Shown one piece after another: positions 1 through 7,558 of a stretch of DNA of 64,000 bases (position 1 is the first letter of the stretch; each line of letters starts with the position of its first letter). This DNA is from Actinoplanes sp. KI2 (GTDB lineage: Bacteria; Actinomycetota; Actinomycetes; Mycobacteriales; Micromonosporaceae): assembly GCF_025630775.1 (NCBI RefSeq), contig NZ_JAOSZE010000003.1, positions 124,001 to 188,000 of the forward strand, written 5' to 3'. Both the position numbers and the translations under genes were made by a program. The notes beneath the pieces are model-generated. The model was not told the DNA's origin, ran no database searches, and saw nothing but the letters and a program-made list of their open reading frames with translations.

Positions 1-447
1 ATGGTCACCGGCGCCGACACCTGGCAGATCAACGCGCAGGAAGCGATCGCGTACGCGTACAGCCGCTACAACTACAACGTCACCCAGTTCTTCAACGCCG
101 GCGACCCGTTCGCCGCCTCCGACCACGACCCGGAGCTCGTCGGCCTGGCCCTCCCGTCGGCCCCCGACTGGAACAAGTCGAAGATCTACAACTCCGGCGA
201 CCTGGTCTACTACAACGGCTCCACCTGGCGGGCCCTCTGGTGGACCCTGAACCAGAAGCCGGGCGACGTCTACGGTCCCTGGGAGGAGATCCTCACCACC
301 CAGGACGGCACCGCGCTCTGGACCCCGTCCCGCATCTTCGTGGCCGGCGACGTGGTCTCCTACCAGGGCAAGCGCTACCAGGCGCAGTGGTGGACCCGCA
401 ACCAGAAGCCCGGCGACCCGTGGGGCCCCTGGAAGCTGATCGGCTGA
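1..447 (+). CDS. C-terminal end of a secreted nuclease/phosphatase with two chitin-binding modules (5' truncated by window edge)
   Basis: The frame is open from base 1, so the ATG there is probably internal and the real start lies upstream. The first ~50 residues contain FAASDHDPELVGL, which matches the last strand of endonuclease/exonuclease/phosphatase domains of the ExeM/NucH extracellular nuclease type. Two CBM5/12-like modules follow at about residues 57-97 and 107-147, each with the W-x-x-x-x-x-Y-x-x-G-D-x-V start and the A-x-W-W-T-x-N-Q-K-P-G-D core of ChiC-type chitin-binding domains. I infer a secreted DNase or phosphoesterase tethered to chitin. The catalytic domain is outside the window, so the enzyme class is less certain than the binding modules. 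Confidence 0.7.
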   Translation: MVTGADTWQINAQEAIAYAYSRYNYNVTQFFNAGDPFAASDHDPELVGLALPSAPDWNKSKIYNSGDLVYYNGSTWRALWWTLNQKPGDVYGPWEEILTTQDGTALWTPSRIFVAGDVVSYQGKRYQAQWWTRNQKPGDPWGPWKLIG

Positions 448-587
448 TACCTCGACCGCGAGGGCCGCTCGAGCTTCGTGCTCGGGCGGCCCTTCCGCAC
501 CCCAGAACAGGGGCCGCCCACGGACGATCTTTGTGGCACACTGTCGGCCCTGCCGAAAGCGGCTCATGTTCGGAACGGGGAATGCGC

Positions 588-2156
588 ATGGCGACACTGG
601 GCCGGGCCGCGAAGATCGTTGCTCTCCTGCTCGGGTTCTACCTGCTCTGCCTGCTGCTGCTGGTCGGCATGGTGGTGCTCGACGTCTTCGCGTTCAAGCT
701 GCTGTTCGGCACGACGAACGCCGGCTGGCATGCCCCCAAGCTGGCCCTCGTGCTCCTGGCGGCGACCGTCGGCATCTTCATCGTCGTGGTCCGCGGCCTG
801 TTCGTCTCGGTCCGCGTGCGTCGCAAGGATCTGACCGGCATCCCGGTCGGCCCCGCCGACCAGCCCGAGCTGTGGCGCCGGGTGAACGCGCTCGCCGAGG
901 TGGTCGGCACCCGCCCGCCGGCCGAGATCCGGCTCGTGCCCGAGGTCAACGCGGCTGTGCTGGAGCACGCGCACCTGATGGGCCTGCTCCCCGGCAAGCG
1001 CCGGATGATGGTCGGCGTGCCGCTCATGCAGGCGCTGACCGTGCCCGAGCTGGAGGCGGTCCTCGCCCACGAGCTCGGCCACTACAGCGACCGCCACTCC
1101 CGCCTGGCGCCGCTCGCCGGCCGCGCACGGGCCGGCGTGATGGCCGCGATGCAGGCGGTCAGCAAGCAGGTGGGCAAGTCCGGCAAGTTCCAATGGCCCG
1201 GCAGCCAAATCTATGCGGAGCTGTTCCGGGCGTACGCAATCCTGGTTTTGAAGCAGACCTTCGCGATCAGCCGCGAGCAGGAGTACGCCGCGGATCGGAT
1301 CGCCGCGACCGCCGGTGGCCGGGAGAACGCCGCCTCCGCGCTGCGCAAGCTGCCCGCCACCGACGCGGCCTACGACCTCTACCTCAACGAGTTCATCGGG
1401 CGGGGCCTGGCGCGGAAGCTGGCGCCGCCGCCGGTGGAGGTGCTCGGCGGGTTCGGCGAGTTCCTGGCGGACCCGGAGCGGGCGAAGCAGATGGCCAAGT
1501 TCGACGACGCGGACGACGAGCAGGAGGCGCACGCCTTCGACTCACACCCGCCGATCCCCGACCGGATCGCCGCGATCATGGCGTTGCCCGACGACGGCCG
1601 GGCCCCGGCGCCGGCGGCCGACGGTCCTCCGACGCGGGCGTTCGCGCTGCTGGCCAACCCGTATGCGGTGCTCACCGCGCTGGGCCAGCAGATGCTGCGC
1701 GAGCACGTCGCCGGCGCACAGATCGCCGACTGGGAGACCATCGCCCGGACCGCCCGCATCGGCAGTGCCCAGGAGAACTCGCAGCCGATCGTGCACCTGG
1801 TCAGCACGATGATCGGCCGGCCGGCCCGGTTCACCGACTTCCTGGCGCTGGTCGAGGCCGGCCGGCTGCCCGAGATCCTGGACCGGATGGACCACACCGA
1901 GACGGCGCGGAAGCTCAACGTGCCGCCGCCGGCCCAGCGCGAGTTCAAGAAGAACGCGCTCGGCCGGATGCTCGCCGCCTGGGCGGTGTTCGAGCTGGTG
2001 CCCTCCGGCCGGGCGACGATCCGGCACTCCTGGTCGGGCTTCGGCGGCGAGATGCAGCTGGCCGGCGGCCAGGAGAAGACGCTCGGCGAGGGTGTCGAGG
2101 CATTGCTGACGATGTGGCCGGACACGGCCCTGATCCGACAGGTGGTGCCCGCATGA
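588..2156 (+). CDS. M48-family integral membrane zinc metalloprotease
   Basis: A 522-residue protein with two N-terminal hydrophobic segments (about 7-32 and 44-66), the zinc motif HELGH at 161-165, and a downstream ligand Glu near 232 in QEYAAD. This is the layout of M48 (HtpX/Ste24-like) membrane proteases, which degrade misfolded or specific membrane proteins; family membership is clear but the substrate is not. An in-frame ATG also occurs at 582, but the purine-rich GGAACGGGG is better spaced for ATG 588. The stop overlaps the next start (ATGA at 2153-2156), so the pair is translationally coupled. The C-terminal ~250 residues are not a recognised domain and may be cytoplasmic. A second M48 gene lies at the right end of the window. 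Confidence 0.85.
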   Translation: MATLGRAAKIVALLLGFYLLCLLLLVGMVVLDVFAFKLLFGTTNAGWHAPKLALVLLAATVGIFIVVVRGLFVSVRVRRKDLTGIPVGPADQPELWRRVNALAEVVGTRPPAEIRLVPEVNAAVLEHAHLMGLLPGKRRMMVGVPLMQALTVPELEAVLAHELGHYSDRHSRLAPLAGRARAGVMAAMQAVSKQVGKSGKFQWPGSQIYAELFRAYAILVLKQTFAISREQEYAADRIAATAGGRENAASALRKLPATDAAYDLYLNEFIGRGLARKLAPPPVEVLGGFGEFLADPERAKQMAKFDDADDEQEAHAFDSHPPIPDRIAAIMALPDDGRAPAPAADGPPTRAFALLANPYAVLTALGQQMLREHVAGAQIADWETIARTARIGSAQENSQPIVHLVSTMIGRPARFTDFLALVEAGRLPEILDRMDHTETARKLNVPPPAQREFKKNALGRMLAAWAVFELVPSGRATIRHSWSGFGGEMQLAGGQEKTLGEGVEALLTMWPDTALIRQVVPA

Positions 2157-3100
2157 CGGCCCAGGTGACCCAGGCCCGGATCGACGAGGGCTCGGCCGGC
2201 CCGATCGCGGCCGAGCAGGAGGCGGCCGCCATGGTGGCCGCCCACGACTGGCGGGCGATGTCGGCACGGCTGGCCTCGCTGCCGCCCGCGTCGGAGTACC
2301 GGCTCGTGCTGATGCGGCAGCTCGGCGATGCCGCCGCGCAGGACGACCGGTGGCTGTGGGACTGGGTCGCGCACGAGCCCGCGAACGCCGCGGCCCTCGC
2401 CGTACAGATCAACTACGTGGTCAGCGTGGCCTGGGACGTGCGCACCGCTGGGCAGTCCGACCAGGTCAACCGCGAGCAGTGGCAGACCTTCTTCCGTACG
2501 CTGCGCAACGCCCAGATGATCCTCGACCGCGCCACCACCGCGGACCCGGCCGACCCGGGCCCGCTGATCGCGATGCAGAGCGCCGCGATGGGCCTGCAGT
2601 GGTCGAACGACGAGTACCGAGACCTGCTCGGGAAGATCCGCGAGCGTGCCCCGCACTCGTATACGTCGCACCAGCGCGCGATGCGTTACTTCCTGCCCCG
2701 CTGGTTCGGCAGCCTCGACCAGGTCGAGCAGTACGTCGAGGGCGCCCTCGCCGACGCACCGCTCGGCACGGCCCTGACCGCGGTGCGCCTGGAGATGCTC
2801 TACCTGGAGTTCCGGCCGAAGGAGGGCCCCGCCCGCACGGAGTTCTACCGTGGTGCCCGGTTCAATCAGGCCCTCGACGCGGGCATCGCGGACGCGGCCG
2901 CCGCCGACTCGGCCCACCCCGGCCTGCCGTACCTGCGGCACTGGCTGGCACACGGCCTGTGGCAGGCGGGCCGGCCGGCCGAGGGTGCGGTGCAGTTCCG
3001 CGCGCTCGGCGACTACTGCGGCGCCGACCCGTGGAACTGGTACGGAGACCAGACCGGCACGTTCCGAGAGGCCCGGGACGCCTGCTACGCCGCCGGCTGA
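2153..3100 (+). CDS. Helical-repeat protein of unknown function, coupled to the M48 protease
   Basis: 315 residues without signal peptide or membrane segment. The sequence is rich in Ala, Leu, Trp and Arg with regularly spaced amphipathic helices, and segments such as AHDWRAMSARLASLPPASEY and LWQAGRPAEGAVQFRALGDY look TPR/Sel1-like. I recognise no catalytic motif. It starts inside the stop codon of the M48 protease and is therefore probably its partner, for example an adaptor, but that is inference from position. It ends 19 bases before the convergent gene. It may belong to the DUF4034-type helical families; I am not certain of the family. Confidence 0.75.
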   Translation: MTAQVTQARIDEGSAGPIAAEQEAAAMVAAHDWRAMSARLASLPPASEYRLVLMRQLGDAAAQDDRWLWDWVAHEPANAAALAVQINYVVSVAWDVRTAGQSDQVNREQWQTFFRTLRNAQMILDRATTADPADPGPLIAMQSAAMGLQWSNDEYRDLLGKIRERAPHSYTSHQRAMRYFLPRWFGSLDQVEQYVEGALADAPLGTALTAVRLEMLYLEFRPKEGPARTEFYRGARFNQALDAGIADAAAADSAHPGLPYLRHWLAHGLWQAGRPAEGAVQFRALGDYCGADPWNWYGDQTGTFREARDACYAAG

Positions 3101-3119
3101 CCGGCGTCTTTGCACCGCT

Positions 3120-3989
3120 TTACGCCGCGGCCGGGCCGAGCCGGTTGGCCCGGCAGAACTCCCGGTAGTAGTGGTAGCTCCGGAATCCCAGGGCGCCGTC
3201 CTCGGTCCACACCCGGACCGGATCCCGGTGGTCGGCGTTGTCCACCCCGCACAGCGGAAACTCCCAGCCGGGCGCCGGGCCGCCGCTCGCACCCGCGCCC
3301 ACCGACCGGTACGTCTCGTACCACGACGGGCTCAGCGACCGGGCCACCGGGATCTGCCGGAAGACGAAGTCCAGGGCGCCGCCGGTCATCGCCTGGTGCA
3401 TCGACCCGCCGGTGGTCACCGCCGCGGACGTCTCGGCCGGTCCGCCGCAGCACGCGCACATCCGCGGCCAGTCGACCGGCCCGGCGAGCGCCGGTAACGG
3501 GACGAGCAGCGACGGCGTGGGCATGAGCTGGTTCCGGCCGAGCTCGCGGGTCTGCGTGGCGCCGACCACCAGGTACGCCGAGCATCGCGGGCAGCGCAAC
3601 GGCTCGGCGAAGGGCTGCGCCGGCTGCTCGGTGCCGCACACCACGCAGGTCACGCCGACGACCGCGGCCGACGCCGCCGGCGTGGCCGGTCCGTTCATCG
3701 TGTGGGCCGGCGCCGGCGGTCCCGGATCGCCGTCCCCGTCCGGCAGCCAGACCTCGGCACTCAACGGCACGTCGGCGCCGGCCAGCCCGTCCAGGGCAAG
3801 CGCGATGATCAAGCCGGTGGGCACCACCGCGGCGACGGACGCGTACCCGACGGGGGTGCCGTCGAGCCCGCGCAGGAGAACCTCGTCCCCCCGGGTCACC
3901 TTTTCCCGGACCCGTCCCCGCGTGCGGAATTTCGCCGACTCCCGGGTCTCGTTCACGAGGCTCGTCAGCACGCACAACAGCCTGGCCAC
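3120..3989 (-). CDS. Zinc-ribbon-containing hypothetical protein
   Basis: 289 residues from a GTG start with GAAGGGAG about seven bases upstream. The N-terminal ~90 residues look like a small beta-barrel (RGDEVLLRGLDGTPVGYASV). A zinc ribbon follows, formed by CVVCGTEQ and CPRCSAY, and a further cysteine group CACCGG is seen near residue 175. The C-terminal part is aromatic (SYHYYREFCRANR) and unknown to me. No signal peptide or transmembrane segment is visible. It is convergent with the helical-repeat gene and heads in the same direction as the SRPBCC gene 28 bases upstream, so the two could be co-transcribed. No function can be assigned. Confidence 0.7.
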   Translation of the reverse strand: MARLLCVLTSLVNETRESAKFRTRGRVREKVTRGDEVLLRGLDGTPVGYASVAAVVPTGLIIALALDGLAGADVPLSAEVWLPDGDGDPGPPAPAHTMNGPATPAASAAVVGVTCVVCGTEQPAQPFAEPLRCPRCSAYLVVGATQTRELGRNQLMPTPSLLVPLPALAGPVDWPRMCACCGGPAETSAAVTTGGSMHQAMTGGALDFVFRQIPVARSLSPSWYETYRSVGAGASGGPAPGWEFPLCGVDNADHRDPVRVWTEDGALGFRSYHYYREFCRANRLGPAAA

Positions 3990-4017
3990 CGCTCGGCTCC
4001 CTTCGACCGGGGTCAGG

Positions 4018-4470
4018 CTACGCGACCTCGCGTGCGTGGTACGCCTCGAGCGCGGCCGGCAGACCGTCGGCGAGCATCCTCTTGCGCACCGAGCCGAGCA
4101 GCCTCGACATCGCGAACCCGCCGACCCCGGTGAAGCCGGTGTGCCGCCAGGTGAGCCGGGTGCCGTGGGGGAGGGGCTCGAGCAGGTAGGTCACCTCGGT
4201 GACGTCGTCGCTGTCCTGGTCGCCCTTCCAGGTGTAACGCATGGCATGCGGCGCGGTCACGGAGATCACTTCGCAGTGGACGACGCCGGACCAGCCCATG
4301 GTCGGCTTGCCGACGAACCGGAACCTGGTGCCGGGCACGGGAGCGAAGCCCTCGGGGCGTCCACCCTGGCCGGTGGTGGTCCACTGCGCGACCTGCTCCG
4401 GATCGGTGAGGACGTGCCAAACCTCTGCCACGGGATACGGGTAGTCGCGGATCACGGTGTACTCGCTCAT
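4018..4470 (-). CDS. SRPBCC-superfamily lipid/polyketide-binding protein
   Basis: 150 residues with the START/Bet v1-type (SRPBCC, polyketide cyclase/AHSA1) pattern: MSEYTVIRDYPYPVAEVWHV at the start, then DPEQVAQW, the F-R-F strand, and a C-terminal amphipathic helix. Such proteins bind hydrophobic ligands; a catalytic role is not evident. It is divergent from the tetR gene, and the two share a 59-base intergenic region with a strong palindrome, so it is very probably repressed by that regulator. This protein/regulator pairing is common in actinobacteria. Confidence 0.85.
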   Translation of the reverse strand: MSEYTVIRDYPYPVAEVWHVLTDPEQVAQWTTTGQGGRPEGFAPVPGTRFRFVGKPTMGWSGVVHCEVISVTAPHAMRYTWKGDQDSDDVTEVTYLLEPLPHGTRLTWRHTGFTGVGGFAMSRLLGSVRKRMLADGLPAALEAYHAREVA

Positions 4471-4477
4471 GACCGCA

Positions 4478-4520
4478 GCCTACCTACCGTTAGGTAGGCA
4501 GTCAACCGGCCGTTAGGTAG
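4478..4520. promoter_or_regulatory. TetR operator: palindrome plus a repeated half-site
   Basis: Bases 4478-4499 form a near-perfect 22-bp inverted repeat with outer arms GCCTACCTA / TAGGTAGGC and two central mismatches. Its right half, CCGTTAGGTAG (4487-4497), recurs exactly at 4510-4520, ten bases before the tetR ATG. The site lies between divergent SRPBCC and tetR genes and resembles known TetR-family operators. Autoregulation of tetR and repression of the SRPBCC gene are inferred. Confidence 0.75.
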
Positions 4521-4529
4521 ACTCCGCGC

Positions 4530-5135
4530 ATGACCACCCCAAGCCGAGCCCGCGCGACGGGACGCCGCGACGGAGCCGAGACCCATGCGCTCGTACGTCG
4601 AACGGCGCTGCGACTGTTCACCGAGCAGGGCTACGAGGCGACGTCGCTGCGGCAGATCGCCGACGAGCTCGGCATCAACAAGGCCTCGCTGTACTACTAC
4701 TTCGACAGCAAAGAGGCGATCCTGCAATCGCTGTTCGATGAGCGCGGCACCGAGGCCGAGCAACTGCTGACCTGGTTGCGAGAGCAGCCCCGCACCCCGG
4801 ACCTGCTGGCGGCGGCGGTGCTGCGCTGGGTGGACTCGTTCAGCGCCGAGAAACTGCAAGGCATCCGGTTCATGAATGCCAACCCGCTCGTCACCCGCAC
4901 CCTGACCAGCCGGCCCGGCGGCGACCGGATCGGTGCGAGCCTGCGGGACTTCGGCGACGAGCTGACCGCGCTCCTGCCCGACCCGTCACCGCAGAACGTG
5001 GTGCTGCTGCGCATGGCCGTGCTCAGCATCAATGCGGCCGCCCTAGCCGCCCCGGCCACCGGCACCAGCGACGAGGCCGTCGTCGCCGCCGCCCGGCGGA
5101 CCGCACGAGCCATCCTCGCCGAGATATCGGGCTGA
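4530..5135 (+). CDS. TetR/AcrR-family transcriptional repressor
   Basis: 201 residues. The N-terminal helix-turn-helix is typical: ALRLFTEQGYEATSLRQIAD followed by ELGINKASLYYYFDSKEAIL at about residues 27-72. The C-terminal ligand domain is divergent, as usual for the family. It lies divergent from the SRPBCC gene with operator-like repeats between them, so it likely controls both genes in response to a small ligand. The ligand cannot be predicted. Confidence 0.9.
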   Translation: MTTPSRARATGRRDGAETHALVRRTALRLFTEQGYEATSLRQIADELGINKASLYYYFDSKEAILQSLFDERGTEAEQLLTWLREQPRTPDLLAAAVLRWVDSFSAEKLQGIRFMNANPLVTRTLTSRPGGDRIGASLRDFGDELTALLPDPSPQNVVLLRMAVLSINAAALAAPATGTSDEAVVAAARRTARAILAEISG

Positions 5136-5172
5136 CCCTCCTCGCCGGAGTTTGGGGCCGAGCCCACGATGG

Positions 5173-6132
5173 TCAGGCCGCCGGTGAGCGGAAGGTGTGC
5201 CGGTAGGCGGCCGGGGTGGTGGCCAGGGCGTTGCGGAACCGCCGGCGCAGGTTGACCGCCGACGACAGTCCGACGCGGACCGCGATCGTCTCGACCGGGA
5301 GGTCGGTCTCCTCGAGCAGGGCGCGGGTCAGGGCGATGCGCTGGTCGAGCAGCCAGCGGCCGGGCGAGATGCCGAGCTGCTCGACGAAGTGCCGGTTGAG
5401 GGTGCGCGCCGACAGGCCCGACCGGCCGGCCAGGTCCCGCAGGGTCAGCGGCTGGTCGAGGTTGGCGATGGCCCAGTCGAGCAGCGGCGCCAGGGAGTCC
5501 GGGATCGGGCCGAGCGTGGCCGGCGCGGGACCCTGCAGTTGGCAACCCCGCCGGGGCGGGGCGGCGGAGAGCTGCCGCCCGATTCGCATCGCCAGAGCCT
5601 CGCCGTGCTCCCGGCCGACCTGGTTGAGGCACAGGTCGACGGCGGTGGCCGAGGCCCCGGCGGTCGCGACGTCGCCATGGTCGATGTAGAGCACGGTGCC
5701 GTCGGCGTGCACGCTCGGGTATCGCCGGGCCAGGTCGTCGGTGCAGTCCCAGTGCGCGGCCGCTCGGCGACCGTCGAGCAGGCCCAGCCGGGCCGGCACG
5801 TACACGCCGCCGTGGATCCCGACGATCCGGGCGCCGCGGGCGTGCGCGGCCAGCACGGCGTCGCCGATCTCGGGGGAGAAGTCCGGACCGGGGGACCAGC
5901 CCGCGAGGAGGACGGTATCGGCCTCGTCCAGTGCCGCCAGGCCGTGTGGCACCGCGACCTCCACGCCCAGCGTGGTCGGCACCGGGCCGGGCCGCTCGGT
6001 GCACATCCGGAACTCGTAGTGCTGAGGGATGTCCGGCCCGTGGTAGCCGAACACCGCGGAGGCGCAGGTCACGGGGTACAGCTCCAGGAGCGGGCCGACC
6101 AGCGCGACCACCCGGTGAGCCCGATGCGTCAT
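5173..6132 (-). CDS. GlxA-family transcriptional regulator (DJ-1/PfpI domain plus AraC DNA-binding domain)
   Basis: 319 residues. The N-terminal ~175 residues form a DJ-1/PfpI (class I glutamine amidotransferase-like) domain, and the C-terminal ~110 residues are an AraC/XylS double helix-turn-helix (LTLRDLAGRSGLSARTLNRH and the LVRRRF-type end). The nucleophile elbow usually reads A/V-C-S/T-G-A; here residues 105-110 are GIHGGV, so the cysteine is replaced by His107 and any hydrolase activity is unlikely. Regulators of this type sense ligands through the DJ-1 domain. It is divergent from an MFS exporter 72 bases away, which is its likely target. Confidence 0.88.
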   Translation of the reverse strand: MTHRAHRVVALVGPLLELYPVTCASAVFGYHGPDIPQHYEFRMCTERPGPVPTTLGVEVAVPHGLAALDEADTVLLAGWSPGPDFSPEIGDAVLAAHARGARIVGIHGGVYVPARLGLLDGRRAAAHWDCTDDLARRYPSVHADGTVLYIDHGDVATAGASATAVDLCLNQVGREHGEALAMRIGRQLSAAPPRRGCQLQGPAPATLGPIPDSLAPLLDWAIANLDQPLTLRDLAGRSGLSARTLNRHFVEQLGISPGRWLLDQRIALTRALLEETDLPVETIAVRVGLSSAVNLRRRFRNALATTPAAYRHTFRSPAA

Positions 6133-6204
6133 GGCACGAATGTACCCAATGTTGTCGTGCCCGACGCCTGTGCGGGCGCTGGGCGGCCAGCAGGATGGTG
6201 GATC

Positions 6205-7449
6205 ATGATTGCTGACGGCGCACCGGTCATGATTGCCCCGACCACCCTCTGGAACAGGGATTTTTCGCTGTACTTCGCGGCTCGAGCGGTATCGCTGCTG
6301 GGCGACGCGATGATGCCGGTCGCGGCGGCCGTCGCCGTCGGCGCCCTCTACGGGGTGTCGGGCGTGGGGTACGTTCTTGCCGTATGGACCGCGCCGTTCG
6401 TGCTCTTCATCGCCTTCGGCGGGGTCTTCTCCGACCGGATCGGCGCGCGCACCATGATGATCGGCGCGGACGCGGTCCGTGCCGCCACTCAGAGCGTGCT
6501 CGCCGTGGCCTTCCTCGCCGGCGCCCCGCCACTGTGGCTGCTGCTGCTGGCCGCCACGCTCGCGGGCACCGCGGCCGCCATGTTCCAACCAGGGGTCAAC
6601 GGCATGGTGCCGCTCGTCGCCCGGGACCCGCAGCGCGCCAACGGCACCCTCAAGATCGCCGACGCGGTGACCCAACTCGGCGGCCCGGTCCTCGCCGGAC
6701 TGCTGATGGTCTCCATCGGGGCCGGCGCGGTCTACGCCCTCGACGCCGGCACGTTCCTGTTCAGCGGCCTCTGCCTGGCGCTGATCCGGTCCGCGCCCAC
6801 CACCACGGTCCGGGTCGCCGGAACGGTGCTGCGCGACCTGCGGCGCGGCTGGGTCGAGGTGCGCGCTCGCACCTGGCTGTGGTCGGTCATCCTGATCTGG
6901 GTCTGCTTCGGCCTGTTCGTGTTCGGACCGTACGTCCCGCTCGCCTCCCAGCTCATCGGCGGCCGGCTCGGCGCATCGGCGTACGGCTGGACGATCGCCG
7001 GCCTCGGCGCCGGCATGGTGGTCGGCGGACTCGTCGCGATCCGGTTCCGCCCGTCCCGGCCGCTGGCCGCGGGTGCCGTGGCGTTGACCGGGTTCGCGGC
7101 CGTCCCGCTGTCGGTCGGGCTGGAGCCTGCGCTGCCCACCCTGGTCATCGCGCACCTCATCGGCGGTGCGGCAATGGCGTTTTGGTCGGTGATGTGGTCC
7201 ACGAGCATTCAGACCTGCGTATCCCCGGAGGTGCTCAACCGGGTCACCGCCTACGAGGTCGCCGGCTCCGTCTCCGGCATCGCGGCGGGCCAGGCACTGA
7301 TCGGCCCGGCGTCGGCCGTCGTCGCGCCCCGTGACCTGCTGATCCTCTCGACGGCCGTCACGGCCGCCGTGGTCACGGCCCTGCTGCTGGTCCGCCCGAT
7401 CCGCAACCTTCGGGGCCGTCCGCCGACCGCAGCGCGGCGGCTCGGCTGA
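6205..7449 (+). CDS. MFS transporter (EntS/MFS_3-like exporter)
   Basis: 414 residues with about twelve hydrophobic segments, the loop motif GGVFSDRIGARTMM between segments 2 and 3, and the compact architecture of the MFS_3 (enterobactin exporter-like) subfamily. The ATG at 6205 is used because residues 1-20 lead straight into the first segment; another in-frame ATG lies at 6229. It is divergent from the GlxA regulator, suggesting ligand-controlled efflux. The substrate is unknown. The gene ends five bases before a tandem-repeat array. Confidence 0.85.
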   Translation: MIADGAPVMIAPTTLWNRDFSLYFAARAVSLLGDAMMPVAAAVAVGALYGVSGVGYVLAVWTAPFVLFIAFGGVFSDRIGARTMMIGADAVRAATQSVLAVAFLAGAPPLWLLLLAATLAGTAAAMFQPGVNGMVPLVARDPQRANGTLKIADAVTQLGGPVLAGLLMVSIGAGAVYALDAGTFLFSGLCLALIRSAPTTTVRVAGTVLRDLRRGWVEVRARTWLWSVILIWVCFGLFVFGPYVPLASQLIGGRLGASAYGWTIAGLGAGMVVGGLVAIRFRPSRPLAAGAVALTGFAAVPLSVGLEPALPTLVIAHLIGGAAMAFWSVMWSTSIQTCVSPEVLNRVTAYEVAGSVSGIAAGQALIGPASAVVAPRDLLILSTAVTAAVVTALLLVRPIRNLRGRPPTAARRLG

Positions 7450-7453
7450 TGCG

Positions 7454-7558
7454 CTTCACGCGCGGTGGTTCTTCACGCGGCGGTGGTTCTTCACGCGGCG
7501 GTGGTTCTTCACGCGGCGGTGGTTCTTCACGCGGCGGTGGTTCTTCACGCGGCGGTGG
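7454..7558. repeat. Minisatellite, 18-bp unit, five perfect copies plus one variant, between convergent genes
   Basis: The unit TTCTTCACGCGGCGGTGG occurs at 7469, 7487, 7505, 7523 and 7541, preceded by a 15-base variant at 7454. The array fills the gap between the MFS stop (7449) and the stop codon of the opposite glycosidase gene (7545-7547), which lies inside the last unit. Identical copies suggest recent expansion. It has no unique spacers, so it is not a CRISPR array. Confidence 0.95.

Noticed and set aside
533..3100. Very long open frame overlapping the M48 gene
   Set aside because: Only its 3' part (from 2153) is a real gene; the rest is a GC-skew shadow with Arg/Gly/Pro-rich sequence and no domains.
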